Source: an uncultured Lachnospiraceae bacterium (GTDB taxonomy: Bacteria; Bacillota; Clostridia; Lachnospirales; Lachnospiraceae). Taken from it: a stretch of 64,000 bases of DNA. The notes under the pieces are model-generated. The model saw nothing but the letters and a program-made list of their open reading frames with translations, had not been told where the DNA came from and made no database searches. Numbering within the stretch: position 1 is the stretch's first letter; each line of letters starts with the position of its first letter. Made by a program: the position numbers and the translations under genes. Of this stretch, positions 25,442 to 33,565 are shown piece by piece. The stretch is from NCBI GenBank assembly GCA_910586205.1, contig CAJUGD010000008.1, positions 1-64,000 of the forward strand, read 5' to 3'.

Positions 25442-26275
25442 ATGCAGAACTATCTGTTTTTAAGCAACGATTATTTTGACATCACCATTTACCAATACGG
25501 AAGGGAGCAATGCGAACCCTTTCACACCTTTGGTCCTGCCATACGCAACCACTACTTGATCCACTGCATTCTTTCCGGAAAAGGGATTTACCGGACTGTC
25601 ACCCAGGACCATGCCTGCCTTTATGAACTTTGCCAGGATCAGGCATTTCTCATTGAGCCAAACCAGATTGTCCACTACAGCGCCGATGAAAAAGAACCTT
25701 GGGAATATATGTGGATCGAATTTGACGGACTGAAGGCTAAGGAATTTTTAAACCATGCAGGATTGTCCCAGGCACATCCTGTATTTACTGCCACATCCCC
25801 GGAAGGCTGCAGGCAGGTCTTCTCCCCCCTTCTGCACATGTTAGACTGCCCGGATATGCTTCCAGCCCAGATTGTGGGATATACCTACCTTTTTTTCGGC
25901 GCCCTTATGAAACACTCTAAGGCTGCCAGACCCCTTCCTAAAAATGACATTAAGCAATTCTATGTCCAGTCTACTGCCGGATACATCGAAAACCATTATA
26001 TGGAAGACATCTCAATAGAAGACATTGCCGCCCATTTAGGCTTAAACCGCAGCTATTTCAGCAAATTATTTAAAAAAATGACCCATAAAAGCCCCCAGGA
26101 ATTTCTCATCACTTACCGGATACACAAAGCCTGCGAATACCTGCGTTCTACCAATATGACTATTGGAGACATTGCCAGCCATGTAGGCTACCCCAACCAG
26201 TTTCACTTTACCCGCGCATTTAAAAGCATTATGAAGCTCCCTCCAAATGAATGGAGGAAACAAAATCACTCTTGA
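25442..26275 (+). CDS. AraC-family transcriptional regulator of the alpha-galactoside locus
   Basis: A 277-residue AraC/XylS regulator. The cupin-like N-terminal domain holds HTFGPAIRNHYLIHCILSGK and LIEPNQIVHYSADEKEPW, the AraC sugar-binding domain pattern. The C-terminal helix-turn-helix pair is SIEDIAAHLGLNRSYFSKLF and IGDIASHVGYPNQFHFTRAF (about residues 185-275). The ATG at 25442 is chosen because GGAGG stands ten bases ahead and the promoter at 25312-25341 excludes the upstream ATG. It is divergent from the receptor/alpha-galactosidase operon, so it is probably its activator. A DUF3842 gene follows after 17 bp and may be co-transcribed. Confidence 0.88.
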   Translation: MQNYLFLSNDYFDITIYQYGREQCEPFHTFGPAIRNHYLIHCILSGKGIYRTVTQDHACLYELCQDQAFLIEPNQIVHYSADEKEPWEYMWIEFDGLKAKEFLNHAGLSQAHPVFTATSPEGCRQVFSPLLHMLDCPDMLPAQIVGYTYLFFGALMKHSKAARPLPKNDIKQFYVQSTAGYIENHYMEDISIEDIAAHLGLNRSYFSKLFKKMTHKSPQEFLITYRIHKACEYLRSTNMTIGDIASHVGYPNQFHFTRAFKSIMKLPPNEWRKQNHS

Positions 26276-26292
26276 AAAGAAGGAGATTTTTT

Positions 26293-26700
26293 ATGAAAAA
26301 AATCACAGTCATAGACGGCCAGGGCGGCAAAATGGGCAGAGCCATTGTAGAACAATTAAAAAAGCAATTTCCCCAGCAGGAGATCCTTGCCGTGGGTACC
26401 AACAGCACGGCCACTGCCGCCATGCTGAAGGCCGGCGCTGACTACGGCGCCACCGGAGAAAATCCGGCAATCGTGGCCGCAAGGGACTCAGACCTGATTA
26501 TCGGCCCTGTAGGCATTGTCATTGCAGACTCTCTGCACGGCGAGGTAACTCCCCCCATGGCCGCAGCCATCGGGCAAAGCCGGGCCAGGCAGCTTCTGAT
26601 TCCGGTCAACCGCTGCAACCATCAGATCATCGGCTGCAGCAGCCTTTCCCTCAGCGAACTGATTTCCTCTGTGATCGAAGAAGTCCGCAAATGCCTGTAA
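26293..26700 (+). CDS. DUF3842 family protein
   Basis: A 135-residue protein matching DUF3842, a family common in Clostridia with no assigned function. It begins KKITVIDGQGGKMGRAIVEQ, a glycine-rich beta-alpha turn that resembles a Rossmann nucleotide-binding loop. Other conserved features are AVGTNSTATAAMLKAGADYG, IIGPVGIVIADSLHGEVTPP and LLIPVNRCNHQIIGC, the last with two cysteines that could bind a metal or cofactor. ATG at 26293 is chosen because AAGGAG precedes it; a frame open from 26251 overlaps the AraC gene. A strong terminator follows. Confidence 0.8.
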   Translation: MKKITVIDGQGGKMGRAIVEQLKKQFPQQEILAVGTNSTATAAMLKAGADYGATGENPAIVAARDSDLIIGPVGIVIADSLHGEVTPPMAAAIGQSRARQLLIPVNRCNHQIIGCSSLSLSELISSVIEEVRKCL

Positions 26701-26719
26701 AATATTTCCTTATCCGTCT

Positions 26720-26775
26720 AAAAAGGAAGCTGCATGCTGTCTGGCACACACCAAACAGCACACAGCTTCCTTTTT
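26720..26775. terminator. Bidirectional terminator between DUF3842 and glyQS
   Basis: A 13 bp stem, AAAAAGGAAGCTG with CAGCTTCCTTTTT, with an inner TGCTGT/ACAGCA stem. A-run on one side and T-run on the other let it serve both converging genes. Confidence 0.9.
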
Positions 26776-26794
26776 CCCACTCTTATCTTTAACA

Positions 26795-28183
26795 TTAAAA
26801 CCGGAACTTATCCTCAAAATATGCCTTCAGCTCTGCAATGGGAACCCGCACCTGATCCATGGTATCCCGGTCACGAACCGTCACGGCATGGTCATTTTCC
26901 GAGTCAAAATCATAGGTCACACAGAAGGGCGTCCCGATCTCGTCCTGCCTGCGGTACCGTTTCCCGATATTCCCCCGGTCATCATACTCACAGTTGTAAT
27001 ATTTGCTCAGTTCTCCATAAATCTTCTCTGCCCCTTCTGCCAGCTTCTTAGACAGAGGAAGCACCCCGATCTTCACCGGAGCCAGGGCAGGATGGAAATG
27101 GAGCACAGTCCGCACATCCCCCTCTCCGATCTCCTCCTCATCATAGGCGGCACAGAGAAATGCTAATGTCACCCTGTCCGCGCCGAGAGAAGGCTCAATG
27201 ACATAAGGAATATACCGTTCCTTACTCTCGTCGTCAAAATAAGACAGATCCTCACCCGAAGTCTCCTGGTGGCGGCTTAAATCATAGTTAGTTCGGTCTG
27301 CAATTCCCCACAGCTCACCCCAGCCAAAGGGGAATAAAAATTCGATATCCGTGGTGGCCTTGCTGTAAAAGCTCAGCTCCTCCGGCTCATGATCCCTGGC
27401 CCGCATCTCCTCATCCTTCATTCCCAAAGCCTTCAGCCAGTCAATGCAGAACTGCTTCCAATAGGCAAACCACTCCAGATCTGTATCCGGCTTGCAGAAA
27501 AACTCCAGCTCCATCTGCTCAAACTCTCTGGTGCGGAACGTAAAATTGCCGGGAGTGATCTCGTTCCGGAAAGATTTTCCTATCTGTGCAATGCCAAAGG
27601 GCACCTTTTTCCGAGAAGTCCGCTGCACATTTTTAAAATTCACAAATATACCCTGAGCTGTCTCCGGGCGAAGATAAACGGTATTCTTAGCATCCTCCGT
27701 CACGCCCTGAAAGGTTTTAAACATCAGGTTAAACTGACGGATATCTGTAAAGTCACGCTTCCCGCAGCTCGGACAGCAGATTTGATTCTCATCAATATAC
27801 TTCTTCATATCCTCCTGGGACCAGGCATCCACGGACCCCTCGATCTGAATGCCATGCTCCTCCATATAATTTTCAATAAGCTGGTCTGCCCGGAAACGCT
27901 CCTTACAGGACTTGCAGTCCATCAGCGGATCAGAAAAACTTCCTAAATGTCCGGAAGCCACCCAGGTCTGGGAATTCATCAAAATCGCACAGTCCACACC
28001 TACATTATAGGGGCTCTCCTGGACAAACTTCTGCCACCAGGCTTTCTTTACATTGTTTTTCAGCTCCACCCCTAAGTTGCCGTAATCCCAGGTATTGGCA
28101 AGGCCGCCGTAAATCTCAGAGCCGGGATACACAAAGCCCCTGCTCTTTGCTAATGCCACAATCTTATCCAATGTCTTTTCCAT
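26795..28183 (-). CDS. glyQS: Glycyl-tRNA synthetase, single-chain dimeric type
   Basis: Charges tRNA-Gly. This is the alpha2 class IIa enzyme, not the alpha2beta2 form. MEKTLDKIVALAKSRGFVYP and SEIYGGLANTWDYGNLG open the protein, a CxxC pair in CKSCKERF and CCPSCGKRDF suggest a zinc-binding insertion, and FRNEITPGNFTFRTREFEQM plus PSLGADRVTLAFL are class II motifs 2 and 3. 462 residues is normal. ATG at 28183 is preferred to 28192 because GAGAGG then has proper spacing. It follows a lipoprotein gene by 15 bp and shares its promoter. No T-box leader is present in the short gap. Confidence 0.94.
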   Translation of the reverse strand: MEKTLDKIVALAKSRGFVYPGSEIYGGLANTWDYGNLGVELKNNVKKAWWQKFVQESPYNVGVDCAILMNSQTWVASGHLGSFSDPLMDCKSCKERFRADQLIENYMEEHGIQIEGSVDAWSQEDMKKYIDENQICCPSCGKRDFTDIRQFNLMFKTFQGVTEDAKNTVYLRPETAQGIFVNFKNVQRTSRKKVPFGIAQIGKSFRNEITPGNFTFRTREFEQMELEFFCKPDTDLEWFAYWKQFCIDWLKALGMKDEEMRARDHEPEELSFYSKATTDIEFLFPFGWGELWGIADRTNYDLSRHQETSGEDLSYFDDESKERYIPYVIEPSLGADRVTLAFLCAAYDEEEIGEGDVRTVLHFHPALAPVKIGVLPLSKKLAEGAEKIYGELSKYYNCEYDDRGNIGKRYRRQDEIGTPFCVTYDFDSENDHAVTVRDRDTMDQVRVPIAELKAYFEDKFRF

Positions 28184-28198
28184 GTCAATCATCCTCTC

Positions 28199-28864
28199 TT
28201 ATTGAAATATGATGTAATTCATTCCGTCTCCTGTCACAGCCGTATGCTCGTCCCGGATCACCGTATCTCCGGACGACACATACATGACCTTTCCCTCCAC
28301 AAAGAAAACCCCGGCGCCCTCCACGGCTACTGCCTTAAGCTTTTCCTCCTTTGTAACTGCTTCTAATTCTACAGTTCCCCCATCCATGGCTGTAAAGCTT
28401 CCGGAATAATTCCCAAGAGCCAGAACATCCGCTGCTTTTCCCACAGAAAGACCTGTCACGGAGTGAGTGTCATCCCCTGTAGCCTGGGCAAACTTTACAA
28501 AATGATCCGGTGTTTCGTAATCAAACACCAGGCTGCCGGTCTGTCCCTCCAAAGTGCAGGACCTTAAAGCCACCGGAAGTTTTGTCTTTTTATCCTGATT
28601 CTCGGAAGCTGCCTCCGCTCCATTGGCTGCATTGTAATCCCGAACCCACTCCTTGGCCTCTGCAGCCAGCTCCTCCTGACTATACAGCTCATTAGCCTCT
28701 GCTGAGGTAAAGACCATGGCGCTCTGAACCTGCAAATCCTTTGTAACATAGATGCTGTTCTCACTGGCCGCCCATTTGCCAGACCCGCCCGTCCCGCCGC
28801 AGGAAACCATCAAAAACCCAACAGCTCCTAATACAAAAAGACCTGCGAATCTTTGCTTTTTCAT
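28199..28864 (-). CDS. Lipoprotein of unknown function, co-transcribed with glyQS
   Basis: A 221-residue protein exported as a lipoprotein: KKQR start, hydrophobic core FAGLFVLGAVGFLMV and lipobox ending SC. The mature part is predicted to be beta-rich, with VFTSAEANELYSQEELAAEA, GSLVFDYETPDHFVKFAQAT and VFFVEGKVMYVSSGDTVIRD. I do not recognise a family. The ATG at 28864 is chosen because TTGGAGGATATT precedes it and the promoter at 28934-28962 places the transcript start near 28927, too close to the alternative at 28921. Its coupling with a housekeeping tRNA synthetase is odd; it may only share a promoter. Confidence 0.8.
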   Translation of the reverse strand: MKKQRFAGLFVLGAVGFLMVSCGGTGGSGKWAASENSIYVTKDLQVQSAMVFTSAEANELYSQEELAAEAKEWVRDYNAANGAEAASENQDKKTKLPVALRSCTLEGQTGSLVFDYETPDHFVKFAQATGDDTHSVTGLSVGKAADVLALGNYSGSFTAMDGGTVELEAVTKEEKLKAVAVEGAGVFFVEGKVMYVSSGDTVIRDEHTAVTGDGMNYIIFQ

Positions 28865-28933
28865 AATATCCTCCAATCCATACATGCTTAACCGCTCTGA
28901 ACTGCGCAGATACCGCTCCAATTCAGTGTTCCT

Positions 28934-28962
28934 ATTATATCCTCAAATTCTTAGATTTTCAA
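28934..28962 (-). promoter_or_regulatory. glyQS: Promoter of lipoprotein-glyQS
   Basis: Minus-strand TTGAAA (28957-28962), 17 bp, TATAAT (28934-28939). Near-consensus housekeeping promoter. Confidence 0.8.
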
Positions 28963-28975
28963 TACCTTCCTGGAT

Positions 28976-28990
28976 AAGTTGTCACAACTT
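28976..28990. promoter_or_regulatory. Perfect palindrome in the glyQS / MarR divergent gap
   Basis: AAGTTGT-C-ACAACTT, 14 bp upstream of the glyQS-operon -35 and about 50 bp upstream of the MarR-gene -35. Its placement suits an operator acting on either or both promoters. Confidence 0.55.
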
Positions 28991-29030
28991 CTTTCCATTT
29001 TGAATCTATAAACGATAATTCCGTTTTATA

Positions 29031-29042
29031 CAAGGTACCTTG
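29031..29042. promoter_or_regulatory. MarR operator 1
   Basis: CAAGGTACCTTG is a perfect 12 bp palindrome and overlaps the TTGACA -35 of the MarR-gene promoter (29040-29045). A regulator bound here would block RNA polymerase. It matches operator 2 over 11 bases (CAAGGTACCT plus flank). Confidence 0.75.
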
Positions 29043-29068
29043 ACATAGTTCATTTTCTGTGTTACCAT
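29040..29068 (+). promoter_or_regulatory. Promoter of the MarR-amidohydrolase operon
   Basis: TTGACA (29040-29045), 17 bp, TACCAT (29063-29068). The consensus -35 offsets a weak -10. Confidence 0.7.
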
Positions 29069-29075
29069 GCAATTA

Positions 29076-29086
29076 CAAGGTACCTA
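29076..29086. promoter_or_regulatory. MarR operator 2
   Basis: CAAGGTACCTA at and just after the expected transcription start, 45 bp from operator 1. Two matching sites around one promoter, next to a MarR gene, point to autoregulation. Confidence 0.7.
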
Positions 29087-29121
29087 GCATTTTAAACACT
29101 TTTTGGCAAAGGAGAAAAACT

Positions 29122-29631
29122 ATGGATCAAACCTGTCCCTTATGCGAAAGAAACTGTCCTTTAGAAAGCCCCCAATGCCAATCCGGCAAAAACTATGCTG
29201 TTTTCAGCAACTCACGCCACGAGACCCAGGAGAATAAATTATTCGCCTTATTTTACAAACTGAGCCATCTTTTCGTCCATCGAAACGGCCAAAACCAGGG
29301 GAAAAACCGGATTCTGGCCATTCTCCGCCACCATGGGGACATGACCCAGCGGGAGCTTTTAGATCACACAGATATCCGCTCTGCCTCTCTCAGTGAGCTT
29401 TTAGCCAAAATAGAGGCCAATGGAGATATTTCGCGGGAACACAACCATGGAAATGCCCGCAACCTCCACATCCGCCTGACCCCCAAGGGCCAGGCGGAGG
29501 CCGCCCGCATCCACCAGGAAAATCTGCGGCTCTCTGACGAGCTTTTCTCCTGCTTAAGCAAGAAGGAGCAAGAGCAGTTAGAACATATTTTCATAAAACT
29601 GCTGGTCAACTGGAAAAAAGAAAAAGAATAA
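29122..29631 (+). CDS. MarR-family regulator with N-terminal cysteine cluster
   Basis: A 169-residue winged-helix repressor. Residues 5-19 carry CPLCERNCPLESPQC, a C-x2-C-x3-C-x6-C cluster that could bind a metal or sense redox state or thiol reagents. The winged helix (about residues 60-130) reads RILAILRHHGDMTQRELLDH and IRSASLSELLAKIEANGDIS, with the wing HNHGNARNLHIRLTPKGQAE. ATG at 29122 follows AAAGGAGAAAAACT; a longer frame from 29059 would include the promoter and operator and is excluded. It precedes an amidohydrolase gene by 22 bp. The flanking palindromes suggest it represses its own operon until an inducer appears. Confidence 0.88.
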   Translation: MDQTCPLCERNCPLESPQCQSGKNYAVFSNSRHETQENKLFALFYKLSHLFVHRNGQNQGKNRILAILRHHGDMTQRELLDHTDIRSASLSELLAKIEANGDISREHNHGNARNLHIRLTPKGQAEAARIHQENLRLSDELFSCLSKKEQEQLEHIFIKLLVNWKKEKE

Positions 29632-29653
29632 AAGAGAAAAAGGAGAACAACCC

Positions 29654-30691
29654 ATGATTATTGACTGTCATTCCCATCACATCAGCCCGCCCTACAACAC
29701 CGATTACCTGGTATGGACAGAGAAAACCAACCGCCGGGATTACGGCCCGCCCTATCTGTGGAACAATCCCGTCTTTGAGGACATTTCCCAACGGATTGAG
29801 ATCATGGAAAGCCACCACATCGACTATTCTGTCATCACCTACAGCTCCAATGTGGTGCAGATCATTGACAGCGCTGCCGGCCAGGACATATCCCGCCAGG
29901 CAGTCATGGCCGCTTTAAACGATAAAGCCCGGGAAACAGTGAAAAAGCATCCCAGGCAAATCGGAGCCACGTCCCTGATTGACTTAAGGCTGGGAAATGA
30001 CGCTCTGGCTGAGATGGAACGCACCTCTGACTGGGCCCTGGGCTATTCTGTGCTGGCTGCCTATGATGTGGAGCATCATTTGACATTCCTGGATGATACC
30101 CGGTTCCTGCCTTTCTGGAAAAAAGCCGCAGAGTTTGGAAAGCCGGTATTCATCCATTTCAGCAGCCTTTACAAAATTAATGACCAATCCCATCTCATGC
30201 CAGGATACATGAATGATTCTATGATGTGCGCCGGCATGGGGCAGCTAATGGAGAACTCCCTCTGCCTAAGCCGTCTTGTCCTCAGCGGTTTGTTTGACCA
30301 TTTCCCCAGCCTGAAGGTGGTCATGGGGCAGCTTGGAGGCATGTATCCCTTTATGCTTGACCGCTTTGAAATGCTCTATCACATGCATCATAAGGGAGCC
30401 GCCGCCAAAGGGATGACTGTGGACATCCCCTCTGACACAGAACATTTTCTGAGAAATTATAAAAATTATACGGATAATATCTATGTAGATACTCACTCTA
30501 TGAGTGAAAATGCCATCCGCTGCGCCATTGAGATCCTGGGGGAAGACAAAATCCTGTACGGCTCTGATCTGCCCATCACCCCCTGTCAGTGGGGAATCCA
30601 GCGGGGAATCGGGGAAATCCAGGGCAGCCGCCTTCCTGACCGGGTAAAGGAGAAAATCCTCTCCGGCAATGCCAAGGCTCTTTTGTGGTGA
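29654..30691 (+). CDS. Amidohydrolase-superfamily protein, ACMSD-like
   Basis: A 345-residue TIM-barrel metal enzyme of the Amidohydro_2 (PF04909) class, which includes decarboxylases and hydrolases of aromatic or cyclic acids. Metal ligands visible are D-x-H-x-H in IIDCHSHHIS, a histidine in KPVFIHFSS, and the late aspartate in ILYGSDLPITP. HFPSLKVVMGQLGG is a further class motif (strand 6; the usual histidine before GG is not present). Second gene of the MarR operon with AAAGGAGAACAACCC before the ATG, so its substrate is probably related to the inducer of MarR. The reaction cannot be assigned from sequence. It converges on the serpin gene with seven bases between stops. Confidence 0.85.
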   Translation: MIIDCHSHHISPPYNTDYLVWTEKTNRRDYGPPYLWNNPVFEDISQRIEIMESHHIDYSVITYSSNVVQIIDSAAGQDISRQAVMAALNDKARETVKKHPRQIGATSLIDLRLGNDALAEMERTSDWALGYSVLAAYDVEHHLTFLDDTRFLPFWKKAAEFGKPVFIHFSSLYKINDQSHLMPGYMNDSMMCAGMGQLMENSLCLSRLVLSGLFDHFPSLKVVMGQLGGMYPFMLDRFEMLYHMHHKGAAAKGMTVDIPSDTEHFLRNYKNYTDNIYVDTHSMSENAIRCAIEILGEDKILYGSDLPITPCQWGIQRGIGEIQGSRLPDRVKEKILSGNAKALLW

Positions 30692-30698
30692 CGGCTTT

Positions 30699-32657
30699 TC
30701 AATCCGTCACCACCACATAACTGGCCTCTCCAAAAAACCCCTGCTCCTTTAGATTCTCCTCTGGCCACTCTGCCACCAGTTCATAGATCTTATCTGGCTT
30801 TAGAGGCAGCATCCCTTGTCCTGCATACACCTTCACCGATGGCTCTGCTGTCTCTGTCTCCTCCAGCTGAGAGATATCCCATTCCCGAATTGTCACTCTC
30901 TCCGGCATTTTTGTACAGCTTAACATATAATTTACATCTTCCAACCCGTTATAGTCCGGAATCTTTAAAATTTCCGTTTTTTCCAATTTTTCCAAATCAA
31001 TGCTCAAAGGATGGGAACCGCAGGCTTCCAGACCCACCATCTCCCCATTGTCCGTCCAATTCCAGGAATAGCTGCCAGGCTGCACTACAAATCGCTCCAA
31101 ATTGCTGGACAAAGTATCCTCCAGCCCGATTTCCGGCGCTGAAGTTAAAAGCAGGTCATTCTCCACCTCTCTGCCAGCCTTTTTTCCGTCCTCATCTTCC
31201 CCCTCCGGGTTTCTGCACACTCCCAAAAACAGCCAGGTATTATGGTAATCATCACGAATCCCAAACAAAAAAGGGCGGTCAAGAATCATCTCGGCAACTT
31301 CCTCGTTCTCAATCAAAGCTCCCCTGGCCATTGCCATCATAGTGTAGGCAGCCCCCTCCACTCCATTCTCATCCACACCAATATGGGTTTCCTGAATCAC
31401 ATCCGACACCATCAGCGGATCCGGGGAAATCCCTCCAAACTCCGCCTGCCCCTCAAACATCCGATCCATGCCCATGGCCTTTAAGGTATCCCTAAGCTGG
31501 TAGCTGCTGCCAAATTCAAATTTCGGCACCTTCCAGATCACTTTTCCGCTGACCCAGTCCTCCTCCTTCACTTCCATAGCATTCTCCAGCCTCTCCCGGC
31601 TTTCCAGAAATTCTCCCACGGTTCTGTCCTCATTTGGCAGGAGAAACATCATCCGGCAGCCATTGTTGGTACCCAGATAAGACAAGGTATATCCCTCTCC
31701 CCTTTTGAATGCTCCCTCCATCTGTGTCCGGTTCAGATAGGGCACCGCAACTTCTCCTCCATTCTCCAAATGAAATACATCTTCCCGGGTCATTTCCTCC
31801 GAAAAGGGCTCTGCCCATCCTCCGTAAAAATACAAAGTATTGAGAATAACCAAAAGGGTTGCCGGATCTATATCAAGCTGAGGCGCAAGCACTCCCCTGG
31901 TCTTTTCGGCAATCCATTCCCCCATCCTCTTTCCTGTATCCGGGTTCCCAAAATCCACCCCATAGGAGGAGGCAAAAAAATTCTCCCCTGCCAGCTTCTG
32001 ATATTCCTCAAAAACATTCAGTTGATCCGATATCCAGAGAGAATTGCCTAATTGGATGGCGCTCTGTTTCCCATCTTCCTCCCCTTTGGCTGATGACGCC
32101 ATGCCATAATACTCCATTCTTTCCTGATCTCTCTGACTATAATATACATAGGACTGATAAAGCCTGCGGCACTGGTCTGCCAGCTCCTTTTGATCTTTTG
32201 CCCCCAGGCTTTTTAAAATCTGGTCAGCCGTCTCCCCCTCAGCGCCGCAGCCTGCCAGCGCCAAAGTATAGTAAAGACTTAAGGGGCTGTAATTTTCGTT
32301 TCCCGCGGCATCCCTTAAGATCGCGCTCCCGCTCTCATAGGCAAACTGGTCAAGCCCCTCTTTAAAGGCCTCGGAGATCTCATTCTCAGCCAAAAGCTGA
32401 TTCCATTCCTCATAATCCTCCGGGGAAATCTCTGCCCTCTTTGGCTCCCCGGCTTCCCAGGCTTTCCCCCGGCTGTACTTCTCATTCTCCATGGATTCCT
32501 TTTCTTCCCTTCCTGGTATCTGGCTCTCCGCCTCAGAGCTTTCCCCGGCTTCCTGATTCTTTCCCGACAAGCCTCCCGGTTGGCAACCAGTAATTGATGA
32601 TGATACCATAGCCGCTGCCACCATAAAAGCGATAATCTGTTTTCTGTGTTTCCTCAT
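30699..32657 (-). CDS. Serpin-family lipoprotein with C-terminal extension
   Basis: A 652-residue exported serpin (serine/cysteine protease inhibitor fold). Lipobox SSSITGC is near residue 25, followed by a charged linker. The serpin fold covers about residues 100-495: NYSPLSLYYTLALAGCGAEG, LVILNTLYFYGGWAEPF, VPYLNRTQMEGAF, WKVPKFEFGSSYQLRDTLKA and the C-terminal ILDRPFLFGIRDDYHNTWLF. The reactive-loop region VDENGVEGAAYTMMAMARGA (about residues 425-445) keeps a partial hinge (ENGVEGAA), and an arginine near the P1 position suggests trypsin-like targets. About 150 extra residues follow, of unknown role. A surface inhibitor against host or microbial proteases fits, but inhibition is inferred. 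Confidence 0.88.
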   Translation of the reverse strand: MRKHRKQIIAFMVAAAMVSSSITGCQPGGLSGKNQEAGESSEAESQIPGREEKESMENEKYSRGKAWEAGEPKRAEISPEDYEEWNQLLAENEISEAFKEGLDQFAYESGSAILRDAAGNENYSPLSLYYTLALAGCGAEGETADQILKSLGAKDQKELADQCRRLYQSYVYYSQRDQERMEYYGMASSAKGEEDGKQSAIQLGNSLWISDQLNVFEEYQKLAGENFFASSYGVDFGNPDTGKRMGEWIAEKTRGVLAPQLDIDPATLLVILNTLYFYGGWAEPFSEEMTREDVFHLENGGEVAVPYLNRTQMEGAFKRGEGYTLSYLGTNNGCRMMFLLPNEDRTVGEFLESRERLENAMEVKEEDWVSGKVIWKVPKFEFGSSYQLRDTLKAMGMDRMFEGQAEFGGISPDPLMVSDVIQETHIGVDENGVEGAAYTMMAMARGALIENEEVAEMILDRPFLFGIRDDYHNTWLFLGVCRNPEGEDEDGKKAGREVENDLLLTSAPEIGLEDTLSSNLERFVVQPGSYSWNWTDNGEMVGLEACGSHPLSIDLEKLEKTEILKIPDYNGLEDVNYMLSCTKMPERVTIREWDISQLEETETAEPSVKVYAGQGMLPLKPDKIYELVAEWPEENLKEQGFFGEASYVVVTD

Positions 32658-32684
32658 GTTCCTTCCTCCCTCTGCTTTCTATCT

Positions 32685-32702
32685 ATCATACCATACGTAT
32701 GG
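32685..32702 (-). promoter_or_regulatory. Serpin promoter and palindrome
   Basis: Minus-strand TGGTATGAT is an extended -10 (TATGAT at 32685-32690). It abuts the perfect palindrome CCATACGTATGG (32691-32702), which occupies the spacer and could be an operator. Confidence 0.55.
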
Positions 32703-32867
32703 AAAAAAAGAATTTATGGAAAATATTTCTTACGAATTGTTTACAGCCATTTTAACATTTGCCGCCTTCCGTTACAAAGCATCCGGTTCCTTTTCCTTCT
32801 CTTTCTACTTTTTATTGTGTTCTATCTTACCATTAAAAATGTGACGACTATGCGGCGGCAAATACCA

Positions 32868-33335
32868 TTACACCACATCTGCCACCTGATAGCGAATCAC
32901 CTTTTTCAAGTCTTCCGGCGCCATCTCAACCTGTGCCCCTATTTTCCCTGCACTGAAAAAGAAATGCTCCAGTCCTTCTATCTGTTTATCAATCGTTGTG
33001 AGAAAAAATTTCTTCATTCCAACAGGCGAACAGCCCCCATGAACATACCCTGTCAGAGAAAGAAGCTCCTTTGCCTTTAACATGGCAATGGATTTTTCCC
33101 CCACTGCCCTTGCCGCCTTTTTCAAATCCAATTCCTCTGCCACCGGAATAACAAACACATAATGCTGCTTGCTTTTTCCTTCTGTCACCAAAGTTTTAAA
33201 AACACAGCTCGGATCCTCTCCTAATATCCTCGCCACCTCGGCTCCGCTGAGAGCTTCTGTATTATTATAGTAATGCGGCTGATACCATATTTTTTTCTGT
33301 TCTAAAATCCGCATAACATTCGTTTTTTCCTCCAT
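32868..33335 (-). CDS. ybaK: Cys-tRNA(Pro)/aminoacyl-tRNA deacylase, YbaK type
   Basis: Hydrolyses cysteine mischarged on tRNA-Pro. The 155-residue protein has the family landmarks CVFKTLVTEGKSKQHYVFVI (with the conserved lysine), DLKKAARAVGEKS, and LTGYVHGGCSPVGMKKFF. ATG at 33335 follows GGAGGGAGAC; the frame stays open upstream to 33485 but without family similarity. Monocistronic, between the serpin and the glycosyltransferase genes. Confidence 0.9.
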   Translation of the reverse strand: MEEKTNVMRILEQKKIWYQPHYYNNTEALSGAEVARILGEDPSCVFKTLVTEGKSKQHYVFVIPVAEELDLKKAARAVGEKSIAMLKAKELLSLTGYVHGGCSPVGMKKFFLTTIDKQIEGLEHFFFSAGKIGAQVEMAPEDLKKVIRYQVADVV

Positions 33336-33565
33336 GTCTCCCTCCGTTTCTGTACACGCATTAACACTTGTATATTTTTCCTTCAGCCCTTCCTTTTTTC
33401 CAACAGGTCTTAAACTACTATAATCCAAAATGCGCCCATACCAATGTAGGGCGCACTCACGTTCTCCTGGATATAATTTTATCAATATGCTTTGTCTCTA
33501 TAACGGCACCGGCCTATGACAAATCAGCAGAGTGATGAGTCATGGTGTGGGCAGTAACCCAATAC

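Noticed and set aside
28184..28198. Possible T-box leader for glyQS
   Set aside because: The gap to the upstream lipoprotein gene is far too short, and the 5' leader upstream of that gene is only about 60 bases.
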